A stretch of 10,968 nucleotides of DNA. Source: Oscillospiraceae bacterium (GTDB lineage: Bacteria; Bacillota; Clostridia; Oscillospirales; UBA644). The stretch spans positions 1 through 10,968 of the forward strand of contig SVMP01000062.1 in assembly GCA_015067385.1 (NCBI GenBank). Direction: 5' to 3'. The first letter of the stretch is position 1; the number at the start of each line of letters is the position of its first letter. Positions 1 through 6,940 of this stretch are shown here, in pieces. The position numbers and the translations under genes were made by a program. The notes under the pieces are model-generated. The model had not been told where the DNA came from and searched no databases. It was given only the letters and a program-made list of their open reading frames with translations.

Positions 1-36
1 CAGCTTGTGTGGGTTCAAGTCCCGTCTCCTGCACCA
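1..36 (+). tRNA. tRNA, 3' end only, probably tRNA-Leu (partial)
   Basis: The window opens inside a tRNA. The T arm is plain: stem GTGGG, loop TTCAAGT, stem CCCGT, followed by the 3' acceptor strand CTCCTGC, discriminator A and an encoded CCA ending at base 36. The acceptor implies a 5' strand GCAGGAG. A GC start, discriminator A and a T arm of the GTGGGTTCAAGTCCC type, preceded by what looks like the end of a long variable arm, are typical of bacterial tRNA-Leu (tRNA-Ser has discriminator G). The anticodon lies outside the window, so the isotype is an inference. Confidence 0.85.
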
Positions 37-40
37 AACA

Positions 41-76
41 AAATCCGCTTTCGTAAGAAGGCGGATTTTTGTTTTT
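41..76 (+). terminator. Rho-independent terminator of the tRNA
   Basis: A 12-bp stem (41-52 with 57-68, one G-T wobble) closes on a GTAA tetraloop and runs into a T-rich tail, TTGTTTTT. It starts four bases after the tRNA CCA, so it ends the tRNA transcript. Confidence 0.9.
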
Positions 77-179
77 ATTATTCATTTTTCAATATTCAAC
101 ATTCATTAATCATTTCCCCAAGCGGATTTTGAATGAAGAATGAAGATTGAAGTCGCTTTGCTGATGAATAATGAATAAT
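77..179. repeat. AT-rich imperfect inverted repeat built from ATTCA/TGAAT units
   Basis: The outer arms ATTATTCATT (77-86) and AATGAATAAT (170-179) are perfectly complementary. Inner arms 88-107 and 132-151 match at 16 of 20 positions. Both arms are made of short reiterated TTCA/TGAA motifs. A GCGGATTTT at 122-130 repeats the right arm of the tRNA terminator (61-69). TTTTTATT flanks both sides (72-79, 179-186), but in such low-complexity DNA that could be chance. No open frame is present. It resembles a small intergenic repeat or MITE-like remnant; copies elsewhere in the genome cannot be checked here. Confidence 0.55.
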
Positions 180-262
180 TTTTATTGAAGTTTTACCTTG
201 TTCTATTCATTTCCCGTTATTCAAACTTTCTCATTCACCAAAATCCAAAACTATCCATCCAC

Positions 263-294
263 AAGACAGAGATCACAAGATCACTGTCTTTTTT
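263..294 (+). terminator. Terminator-like hairpin upstream of the URO-D-like gene
   Basis: AAGACAG (263-269) pairs with CTGTCTT (284-290). After an A-A mismatch, GATC pairs with GATC around an ACAA loop, and a run of six T follows. No gene is visible between the tRNA terminator and this hairpin, so it may be a backup terminator, the end of an unrecognised short RNA, or a remnant left by the repeat upstream. Confidence 0.55.
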
Positions 295-304
295 AGTTTA
301 TATA

Positions 305-333
305 TTGACAAGTCGATTTCATTATGTTAAAAT
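305..333 (+). promoter_or_regulatory. Promoter of the URO-D-like/GH31 operon
   Basis: TTGACA (305-310) is followed by a 17-base spacer and TAAAAT (328-333), a near-consensus housekeeping promoter 28 bases before the first ATG. It lies just after a terminator-like hairpin, so the operon is probably transcribed on its own. Confidence 0.8.
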
Positions 334-360
334 AAAAAAAATGCGAGAAGGATGTCTTAA

Positions 361-1455
361 ATGATAAACATAGATCAAGGATACGAAAAGGTTGCGGATC
401 GTTGGCGTGAATTCTGGAGCATGTCAAACGATGAACGACCTTTGATATGCTTAACAGCACCTAAAAAGAACGCTGTTCTCCCCCCTGCCCCGATCGCGCC
501 CAACGGAGTAAAAGAAAGATGGCTCGACACGGAATTTCAGGTAAAATCGGTAAGAAGAGGCGTTGAATCAACGTTATATCTCGGAGAATCGTTTCCGTCG
601 TACAGCCCGAATCTCGGTCCGGACTTTGTCGGCGCGGTATGCGGCTGTGAGCTTGAATTTTCACCGTACACAAGCTGGGCAGAGCCTTGCATTGATGATT
701 ATGAGGACTTCCCGACAATTAAATTTGACGAAAACAATAAATGGTGGAAGAAGATGTGCGAGCTGACACAGGCAGCTTTAGACGAAGCACACGGTGATTT
801 TCTTGTCGGTATTACGGACTTGCACCCCGGTGCCGACACCATAGTTTCTCTTCGAGGAGCAGAGGAAGCGGCAATCGACCTTTACTCCGAGCCTGAGCAA
901 TTCAAAAAGAGAGTATGGGAAGTTTTTGATGTTTTCAAGGAAATTGCGAGCCGTACTTATGCTATGACGTCCACCAAGCAAAAAGGGACAACAAACTGGA
1001 TGAGCCTTCTTCATCCCGACAATCTGTGGTACGTTACAAGCTGTGACTTTTCCTACATGATCTCCCCCGAACATTTCAGTGAATTTATTCTTCCGGAGCT
1101 TCAGGCAGAGATCGACTGGCTTCCGAAGAGTGTTTACCATCTTGACGGAATAGGCTCGTTAAATCATCTTGATACGCTTTTATCGATCGAAAAGCTTCAC
1201 GGCATACAATGGGTCCAGGGCGTAGGCAAGGGAGACATGGTAGAATGGCTCGACGTTCTGGTCAAAATACAAAAAGCAGGCAAGGGCTTGCAAATAAACT
1301 GCGGACACAACGAAGTAATAACTCTTTGCGAAGCGCTTGACCCGCAAGGTGTTCAAATAAGCACAGGCGGTCTTGATGAAGACTCGGCAAGAGCGTTAAT
1401 AAAAGAAACCGAACGGATATACAAGCAGAAACGCGGCATATTTGCGTTAAGCTGA
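361..1455 (+). CDS. Uroporphyrinogen decarboxylase-fold protein (corrinoid methyltransferase-like)
   Basis: This 364-residue cytoplasmic protein resembles the URO-D-like family that includes MtaA/MtbA-type corrinoid methyltransferases and many uncharacterised relatives in sugar-degradation loci. Visible landmarks are RPLICL near residues 25-30, LHPGADT (His155), VYHLDG (His260, Asp262), an INCGHN segment (Cys314, His316) and Cys326 shortly after. The Cys/His pattern near the C-terminus recalls the zinc site of the methyltransferases, but I cannot assign ligands, and true heme-pathway decarboxylase function is unlikely. The start is supported by GAGAAGG nine bases upstream. There is no signal peptide. 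The gene is followed after 38 bases by a GH31 hydrolase, so it probably acts in glycoside use (inference). The substrate is unknown. Confidence 0.8.
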   Translation: MINIDQGYEKVADRWREFWSMSNDERPLICLTAPKKNAVLPPAPIAPNGVKERWLDTEFQVKSVRRGVESTLYLGESFPSYSPNLGPDFVGAVCGCELEFSPYTSWAEPCIDDYEDFPTIKFDENNKWWKKMCELTQAALDEAHGDFLVGITDLHPGADTIVSLRGAEEAAIDLYSEPEQFKKRVWEVFDVFKEIASRTYAMTSTKQKGTTNWMSLLHPDNLWYVTSCDFSYMISPEHFSEFILPELQAEIDWLPKSVYHLDGIGSLNHLDTLLSIEKLHGIQWVQGVGKGDMVEWLDVLVKIQKAGKGLQINCGHNEVITLCEALDPQGVQISTGGLDEDSARALIKETERIYKQKRGIFALS

Positions 1456-1467
1456 CAAATCCAAAAG

Positions 1468-1493
1468 AAAGGAAGCTTTCGTAAACGAAAGCT
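1468..1493 (+). promoter_or_regulatory. Ribosome binding site separated from ATG by a perfect hairpin
   Basis: AAAGGA (1468-1473) is immediately followed by AGCTTTCG, loop TAAA, CGAAAGCT (1474-1493), a perfect 8-bp stem whose last base abuts the ATG at 1494. The linear distance from SD to start is 20 bases, too long for normal initiation. Folding would bring the two close together. The second ATG (1506) is even farther from the SD. Confidence 0.6.
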
Positions 1494-3893
1494 ATGGTTA
1501 ACAATATGGCTAAAACACCCGTTAAAACGACAAAAAAAGCGGCTGTCAATGATGTTAAATACTGCAATAAAACGCTCAATTTCCGCAATAAAGAAGGACT
1601 TTATTTCCGTTTGACATTCGAGGGCGTGAACGGTTGGAGAATGCAGACGAGCAAAAACGGAAAGTTCGACAATATGGGTGCGGCACAGGCATTGGCACGT
1701 TTTATGAACGAGAAGATCAAAGCAGGCGCACAAAGAGTTGAGGTCAATGTTAAAAAAGATAAAATAACATTAACTGAAAAGAAAGGAACATATGCGATCC
1801 TTTCTTTGAAAGAAGATTTCTCCCTTAAATTCTGTTCAAAAGACGGTGCTGTGATCAACGAAGTGACTTCCGTAAATTATGAAAACGGCAGTCTTTTTAT
1901 GAAAGGCGCACTTGCCGAACAAGAAGCAATTTACGGCGGCGGCGAGAGACTTGACGTTTCAAACAAGCGTGGCACGCAGATCGACCTTTTCACTTGCGAC
2001 GGTTGGAACAATCCCCAAACGACATATGTTGTTCTTCCCCTCTTTCTTACGACACGAGGCGGCGGTATGTTTATTAACAGAAACGAATCCGCACTCGTTG
2101 ATTTCGGAAAAGCTGAAGAAAATACATGGACATACAAGCTTCGCCACGGCGATATGGACTGTTATTTTTACCCGACAGGCAACATGGCGGATGCGCTTTT
2201 AGGTTACACAGAGCTTACAGGTCACGCATATATGCCGACTCCATGGATGCAGGGTATGCATATCTGCAGATACAGACCAGATTTCTGGAGCTTTGACAGA
2301 GATCTCAGCTTCGATAAGATAACGGATATTCCCGAATACGATAAACTTTTTATCGAAGCCGACGGCAAGTACAAGCATATAAATGATGCAAATTCAGCCG
2401 AGATCGATAATACAAATATCTTCTATTTCTTTAACGACAAACAAGATAAATATGAGCGTTCGTATGTAAAAGCAGATTCGGGTAAATATTACATGAATGG
2501 CCCGAAAGGAAATCCCGGCGGCGACAGCTGTAAAACGATAATAACTAATTTTATCAAAAACGACATGAAGCCCGATGTTGCAAGCATGGAAGCTCTTTTA
2601 TGGAGCAAATGCTTCAGAGACACCGATGAGGGCAGAGCGTACCGAGAAGATATGCAGAAAGCTATCGACTGGCTCCACGCTCACGGAATAAAGGCGATGG
2701 TATATCTCCGAGCAGGTGAACTTGACAGAGAAAACGTCGGATTCAAGGAAGAATACAATGTTCATGCAGATGTTACCGTAACAAATGAAGACGGACGCAT
2801 CACCGTTGAAGAAAACACAAACCAAATACCCTGGATCTTGGGCACGGGCGAAAATCCCGACTGTGGAAAGAACGGTTACGGCGGTCTGAGATCAGAAACA
2901 TATCTTGATATTACGAACGATGAAGCTGTTGAATGGTATTTCGACAAGATCTGGGGACAGATGATCGAAATGGGCATAGACGGCGTTAAGATCGACTTTT
3001 GCGAATGTATGCCCGATGGCGATATTCAGATAGGTAAAACAAAAACTCATTATAATTGGAAGAACCCCGACAGAATAGTTGCGGGAACGGAACATCACGC
3101 TTATCCGGTTTACTTTATTTCCTCTTTCTATAAGAGAATGCTCGAATTGAGAGAAAAGAAAGGTCTTAAAGACGGCTTTATGCTCTTCTCCAGAGGCGGC
3201 GGTATCGGTTCGCAGAGAAGCCCTTACATGTGGGCAGGCGACCAGACGAGAACTTACGGAAAGCTTCAGGAACAGCTTCTTGCGACCGTAAACAGCGGAC
3301 TTTCGGGACATCCGTATATGTCATTCGACATGGGCAGTTACGCATACGGAGCAAAAAATTATTTCACGATCGGGCTTGAAACGGAATCCGCAGTATTTGC
3401 GCGCGCAACCGAATTTACGGCGTTCCTTACAAATATGCAGACTCACGGCGATGTTCGCCACGCTTACGACATGACGGAAGAAACAAAGGCTATCTACCGA
3501 AATTTCACCCGACTGCACTACGAGCTTATCCCGTATATGCAGAAATATTCGGCGATCGCTTGTAAGACAGGTATGCCGCCCGTTCGTCATCTTGCGCTCA
3601 AATATAACGACGACGTAAATGTTCACAGCATGAACGACGAGTTTATGCTCGGCGAAGGCTTGCTTATTGCGCCTATCTTTACCGAAGACACGTTCGAAAG
3701 AGACGTATATCTTCCCGAAGGTTCATGGACGAATCTTTTAACGGGAGAGACTTTCGGCGGCGGACAGACCGTTAAAGCAAAAGCTAACCTCGGTCAGATA
3801 CCCGTTTTCCTTAACAATGATTCGGCAGATAAAGAAGAGCTCCTCCCGATATTCTGCGGCGCAAACTGGTACGAGATCAAAAATTGGAAGTAA
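1494..3893 (+). CDS. Glycoside hydrolase family 31 (alpha-glucosidase/alpha-xylosidase-type)
   Basis: This 799-residue retaining alpha-glycosidase has no signal peptide or membrane segment, so it should act on imported sugars. A lysine-rich tail leads into an N-terminal beta-sandwich region with YGGGERLD at 147-154. The catalytic barrel carries GVKIDFCE, with Asp501 as the probable nucleophile, and YMWAGDQ, with Asp583 as the probable acid/base. The 82-residue spacing fits GH31. A distal beta-domain follows (MLGEGLLIAPI, then YLPEGSW). Between the barrel's first strand (around 255) and the next recognisable strand (around 360) there is an extra segment of roughly 80 polar residues, longer than in compact GH31 enzymes. 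The start could be ATG 1494 or ATG 1506; the hairpin-bridged SD favours 1494. The substrate (glucoside, xyloside or galactoside) cannot be told from sequence. It is co-transcribed with the URO-D-like gene. Confidence 0.92.
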   Translation: MVNNMAKTPVKTTKKAAVNDVKYCNKTLNFRNKEGLYFRLTFEGVNGWRMQTSKNGKFDNMGAAQALARFMNEKIKAGAQRVEVNVKKDKITLTEKKGTYAILSLKEDFSLKFCSKDGAVINEVTSVNYENGSLFMKGALAEQEAIYGGGERLDVSNKRGTQIDLFTCDGWNNPQTTYVVLPLFLTTRGGGMFINRNESALVDFGKAEENTWTYKLRHGDMDCYFYPTGNMADALLGYTELTGHAYMPTPWMQGMHICRYRPDFWSFDRDLSFDKITDIPEYDKLFIEADGKYKHINDANSAEIDNTNIFYFFNDKQDKYERSYVKADSGKYYMNGPKGNPGGDSCKTIITNFIKNDMKPDVASMEALLWSKCFRDTDEGRAYREDMQKAIDWLHAHGIKAMVYLRAGELDRENVGFKEEYNVHADVTVTNEDGRITVEENTNQIPWILGTGENPDCGKNGYGGLRSETYLDITNDEAVEWYFDKIWGQMIEMGIDGVKIDFCECMPDGDIQIGKTKTHYNWKNPDRIVAGTEHHAYPVYFISSFYKRMLELREKKGLKDGFMLFSRGGGIGSQRSPYMWAGDQTRTYGKLQEQLLATVNSGLSGHPYMSFDMGSYAYGAKNYFTIGLETESAVFARATEFTAFLTNMQTHGDVRHAYDMTEETKAIYRNFTRLHYELIPYMQKYSAIACKTGMPPVRHLALKYNDDVNVHSMNDEFMLGEGLLIAPIFTEDTFERDVYLPEGSWTNLLTGETFGGGQTVKAKANLGQIPVFLNNDSADKEELLPIFCGANWYEIKNWK

Positions 3894-3925
3894 TTCAATA
3901 AAAGACAGAGAACAGGTGATTTAGC

Positions 3926-4137
3926 GTGATACTCTTAACGGAGTATCACGCAACTCTATTCGCCTACGGCGAGTGATATTGCGGCAACGGTTACGTTACA
4001 AATGCAGTGATATTTGGCTTTCAGCCAAGTTTTATTTGCTTCGCAAGTTGTTTGCGAATAGAATATCACGAAACCGACAGGTTTCATATCACTTTTGCAA
4101 AGCGAAAATATCACGCTGACTTTAGTCAGCATATCAC
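3926..4137. mobile_element. Hairpin-array element with GTGATA/TATCAC ends and TTAGC flanks
   Basis: This 212-bp non-coding block consists almost wholly of small hairpins separated by GTGATAT in the left half and ATATCAC in the right half. Stems include GTGATACTC/GAGTATCAC (3926-3934, 3941-3949; two outer bp lie in the flank), TCGCC/GGCGA (3960-3972), TTGGCT/AGCCAA (4014-4028), TTTGC/GCAAG (4035-4047), GAAACC/GGTTTC (4070-4085) and GCTGAC/GTCAGC (4115-4130), plus imperfect ones near 3984-3999 and 4093-4108. TCTATTCGC (3955-3963) is also complementary to 4054-4062 across the element. The termini GTGATA and TATCAC are inverted, and each is flush with TTAGC (3921-3925, 4138-4142), a candidate 5-bp target duplication. 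It sits between the GH31 stop and the terminator. There is no transposase, so any movement would be in trans. The mobile nature is inferred. Confidence 0.6.
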
Positions 4138-4151
4138 TTAGCAGACAAAAG

Positions 4152-4190
4152 AAAGAGAAGACTCGTTTACATACGAATCTTCTCTTTTCT
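4152..4190 (+). terminator. Terminator of the GH31 operon, probably bidirectional
   Basis: AAAGAGAAGA (4152-4161) pairs with TCTTCTCTTT (4178-4187). After one C-A mismatch, TCGT pairs with ACGA around the loop TTACAT. The downstream tail TCTTTTCTGTT is T-rich on the plus strand, and on the minus strand the stem is followed by TTTCTTTTG, so it may also stop the convergent methyltransferase transcript. Confidence 0.7.
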
Positions 4191-4230
4191 GTTAAAGGTC
4201 AAAACCCCTTACCCTTCAACTGAATCATCC

Positions 4231-4281
4231 AAACTCTATTTATCATTTTCAACAGATTCTCAAAAATGGTAAATAGAGTTT
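4231..4281. repeat. 19-bp inverted repeat overlapping the methyltransferase stop codon
   Basis: Bases 4231-4249 pair with 4263-4281 over 19 bp with a single T-G wobble and a 13-base loop. The right arm includes two bases of the minus-strand TAA (4280-4282). Neither strand has a proper T-run after the stem, so it is not a clean intrinsic terminator. It may stabilise the mRNA 3' end or be a remnant of a small repeat. Confidence 0.65.
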
Positions 4282-5056
4282 ACAATTTATTCTCTACTTT
4301 TCTCGCAACTAAAAGGAATCTGTGTGTCCGTCCCTCAACGAAACCTTTTTCTTCGATGATCTTCTGAGCAGACAAAAGGCCGTCAAGGCATGTGTCAACC
4401 GAGAAATTCGGAAATTCCCACTCGATTATTCGTGCGAACCAGACGAGCGCGCCGACATCATAAAATGTTATATTCCCGAACGCTTCTTTGCCTTCAACGA
4501 TCTCAAAACCGCAATTTTTGAATTTTTCGGACACGACGGATAGATATTGTTCGGGGAAAGGAAGTGGCGTTTCTTTTGAAAGAAGAAGATCGACAAGCGC
4601 CCTGTCATTTGCTGCCCCGACTTGCTGTGTTATGAATATACCGCCCTTTTTCAAAACACGAAATATCTCCTTTTCGTTAAAATCACCGTGGCGGTTTATA
4701 ACAATATCAAAGCTTTCATCGTCAAACGGCAGATATTTTTTACAGTCCGCCTCTTTGAAGTCGATACCGAGAGGCAAAAGCGTTTCTTTGCAGAGTTCAA
4801 CATTCGGCGGAAAGCCTTCCGTTGCAGCCAAATTCGTGTTTGGATGACCGAGAGAAAGCAAAAATTCGCCGCCGCCCGTATCAAGATCGAGAAGACGTTT
4901 TTCGGGCGAAAGATAACGCAAAACAGTCGCTTTATAATCCCAACCGAAGTCTGTGGTTTCACGGTATCGGTCGTTGATATGCGAAAAATCCCAACCGTGA
5001 ATATGCGCGATCTCCTCTTCATTTTTCCAGTTTTCAATGAGTTTTTGCACGGTCAT
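4280..5056 (-). CDS. Class I SAM-dependent methyltransferase
   Basis: This 258-residue soluble protein has the Rossmann methyltransferase signature. Motif I is LLDLDTGGGEF (residues 55-65), followed by the acidic end of strand 2 in AATEG (Glu80), YLPFDDESFDIVINRHG (108-124) around motif IV, and VLKKGGIFITQQVG (134-147) after it. This is the Methyltransf_11-like group; the substrate is not evident. The ATG overlaps the TGA of the upstream zinc-ribbon gene (ATGA), so translation is coupled. GGAGG ends only one base before this ATG but lies seven bases before a GTG at codon 3, which may be the true initiation site. It is the last gene of a three-gene operon, with a 19-bp inverted repeat over its stop. 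Confidence 0.85.
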   Translation of the reverse strand: MTVQKLIENWKNEEEIAHIHGWDFSHINDRYRETTDFGWDYKATVLRYLSPEKRLLDLDTGGGEFLLSLGHPNTNLAATEGFPPNVELCKETLLPLGIDFKEADCKKYLPFDDESFDIVINRHGDFNEKEIFRVLKKGGIFITQQVGAANDRALVDLLLSKETPLPFPEQYLSVVSEKFKNCGFEIVEGKEAFGNITFYDVGALVWFARIIEWEFPNFSVDTCLDGLLSAQKIIEEKGFVEGRTHRFLLVARKVENKL

Positions 5057-5277
5057 GCCTCCGTATCTTCGCTGTAATCAATAACGATCTTTTTGCAGCC
5101 ACGGCAAAGGTAAGCGATAACCGCCGAACCGCTTAAATATGAAAGTTCAGACAAAACTATCGAATCCTTATGAAACATAGCACGGCCGATAAACGCTTTT
5201 TTCTTTTTCCAGTTAATTTCGTGAGGGCTCTGAATAACGCCCTTTTCCATTTCTTTTCCGCAGTAAGGGCAGGTCAT
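5053..5277 (-). CDS. Small zinc-ribbon protein, DUF6487-like
   Basis: This 74-residue protein carries two CxxC knuckles, Cys3/Cys6 (CPYCGKEM) and Cys58/Cys61 (CRGC), which should bind one zinc. The central segment contains INWKKKK and a hydrophobic stretch SAVIAYL just before the second knuckle. Length and pattern match the DUF6487 family as I remember it; the function of that family is not known. AAAGGA eight bases before the ATG supports the start and overlaps the end of the preceding gene, 13 bases upstream. The stop overlaps the methyltransferase start. Placement between an unknown 507-aa gene and a methyltransferase gives no firm role. Confidence 0.75.
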   Translation of the reverse strand: MTCPYCGKEMEKGVIQSPHEINWKKKKAFIGRAMFHKDSIVLSELSYLSGSAVIAYLCRGCKKIVIDYSEDTEA

Positions 5278-5290
5278 AAACTCAGTCCTT

Positions 5291-6814
5291 TCAAATTATT
5301 TTAACATCAATATCGTTTCTCAGTTTTTCTCTGAAAACAGCCTGCCATTCGATATTTTCCGCATGTTCAAAACGAAGAGAGGAACACGCAATATGCAAAG
5401 AGGCTGTTTCGGGCTGACCGTGGGAAAAAAGAATTGCGGTAGGTCCGTCAGCGCCGCCGATAAAACCGACGGCACAAAAATCGTTCGAAGCAGTCGGAGA
5501 AAAAAGATTCTTTTCACGAGACGTTTTTTTAACTCTCGGAGCTTCGCTGTCAAGACAGTAACGAACGGAAAATCCCGAATTTGCAAGATCCAGCGATACG
5601 GTATAGCTCATCGCAGTATATTTTGTCGGAAGTTCCCAGCCATCATCCTCCGGCAATTTACCGACTGTCTTTTTTTCGATCTCCGAAACGGTCAAAGTGT
5701 ATTTCTCATCTTTAAAAGGATGTTTTATTTCGACCGTTTCACCGACGGCAGGCGTTAAAAAGCGTTCACTGTAAAAAGGGATAAGCTGCTGTTTGAGCTG
5801 AACATCCAACGAATTCAGCTGCGGTTTTTTTGCCGTGTTATATTCAACAGACATTCTGTAAAACACCCATGCACGAGTGCTGTCAAGCCCGTAATGGTCA
5901 ATTACACGCTTTGATTCTTTCGTGTTTTCAACATCCGAAGGACGACAGCTGTCGGGCATCCAATTAAGAGAACATCCGTTTTGATTCTGAATCTCAGAAC
6001 CGTTAAGAATAAATTTTGCGAGGAAATCGATGTCAAGCGGATTTTCGTTCTCGATCTGTTCGCGTGTTGCTCGGTCAATATTACTGTCATATTGTAGGAT
6101 ATAAAGCCATTTTTCCAAAAAGGCATCGACTTTATCGGGATCGATCTCTATACAAAAATCGACGACAAGCCCTTTTGAGCATTTGTAAACAGACGGAATA
6201 TGCCAGATCTCATCTGCCCACTCTATCTTTTTATCGATCCGAAGCTCCTCCCCTGCCCTGCTTCTTGAACGGTGAGTCCAAAATCCTTCATTGAAATAAA
6301 CCTTCCATTCGTAAGGTTCGGGCAAATATTCATCGGGCAGAGTTTCGTAATAATCGGGATTAAACTTGATCTTACCGTAATCAAACGAGCTTTGAAGGTC
6401 TTTTATATAGAAATACGGATCAATTATAGCGTTAAACGGCAGTTTTTCCGAAACTTTTTCAATAGCGGAGAGCTTTGCCGTGTCGGGCTCGGAATGTTCA
6501 ACAAAATCATCAAACATAGCCTTATCCCAACCGTGTGCCTGCTCAATGGCGGCAGTACCCTTACAAGCAACGATAAGCCCTAAAAAGTCCTCGAAACTTC
6601 GGGCAATGGGATGGACGTAATCACCGGGAGTGTTAGACGGAGAAACAGCAAAAACCGTTTCGCCGAATCCGCGGATAAAGCAATAATGAATACCGTCAAC
6701 ACCTTCAAAACCGATGATATCAGCGCCTTTGGGTGTACAGAAATATTCATATTTTTCTATACCGTTGCCCCAAATATCAATATTCAGAGCCAAAAATCTA
6801 TTGTAAAACCCCAT
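5291..6814 (-). CDS. Conserved-looking hypothetical protein with a GGADGPTAI motif
   Basis: I do not recognise this 507-residue protein with confidence. It is soluble, acidic and rich in aromatic residues, with no signal peptide or transmembrane helix. The N-terminal ~115 residues (IWGNGIEKYEYF, then GIHYCFIRGFGETVFAVSP and a WDK/FDDFV helix) look like one compact alpha/beta domain, perhaps of the SMI1/KNR4-like kind, but this is weak. A middle domain (~150-350) is polar. Near the C-terminus, VGFIGGADGPTAILFS (449-464) matches the hallmark segment of sodium-pumping decarboxylase beta subunits, although nothing else here resembles that membrane protein. GGAG seven bases before the ATG supports the start. 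It leads the three-gene minus operon and diverges from the small HTH gene. Confidence 0.75.
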   Translation of the reverse strand: MGFYNRFLALNIDIWGNGIEKYEYFCTPKGADIIGFEGVDGIHYCFIRGFGETVFAVSPSNTPGDYVHPIARSFEDFLGLIVACKGTAAIEQAHGWDKAMFDDFVEHSEPDTAKLSAIEKVSEKLPFNAIIDPYFYIKDLQSSFDYGKIKFNPDYYETLPDEYLPEPYEWKVYFNEGFWTHRSRSRAGEELRIDKKIEWADEIWHIPSVYKCSKGLVVDFCIEIDPDKVDAFLEKWLYILQYDSNIDRATREQIENENPLDIDFLAKFILNGSEIQNQNGCSLNWMPDSCRPSDVENTKESKRVIDHYGLDSTRAWVFYRMSVEYNTAKKPQLNSLDVQLKQQLIPFYSERFLTPAVGETVEIKHPFKDEKYTLTVSEIEKKTVGKLPEDDGWELPTKYTAMSYTVSLDLANSGFSVRYCLDSEAPRVKKTSREKNLFSPTASNDFCAVGFIGGADGPTAILFSHGQPETASLHIACSSLRFEHAENIEWQAVFREKLRNDIDVKII

Positions 6815-6940
6815 ATTCTATCTCCAATTATGAATATGCCTACATGATACTTTATCAAAGTAAACAAATAATGACACAAATTCAAACTATCTATAAAAGC
6901 ATGATATCATACTGACATAATAATTTCTCATACGACCCTC

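Noticed and set aside
1..60. Phage or island attachment site at the tRNA 3' end
   Set aside because: No integrase gene and no second copy of the tRNA 3' end were seen in the window.
3321..3626. Open frames antisense to the GH31 gene (also 2892-3311)
   Set aside because: They overlap a clear family member with both catalytic aspartates, and their products lack recognisable features.
3924..4137. CRISPR array as an explanation for the repeated ATATCAC/GTGATAT motifs
   Set aside because: The repeats are only 7-8 bases, switch orientation mid-block, and the segments between them are self-complementary hairpins of 10-20 bases rather than unique 30-base spacers.
5426..5470. Calling the 507-aa protein a sodium-pumping decarboxylase beta subunit
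   Set aside because: Only the short GGADGPTAI segment matches; the protein has no membrane helices and the rest is unlike that family.
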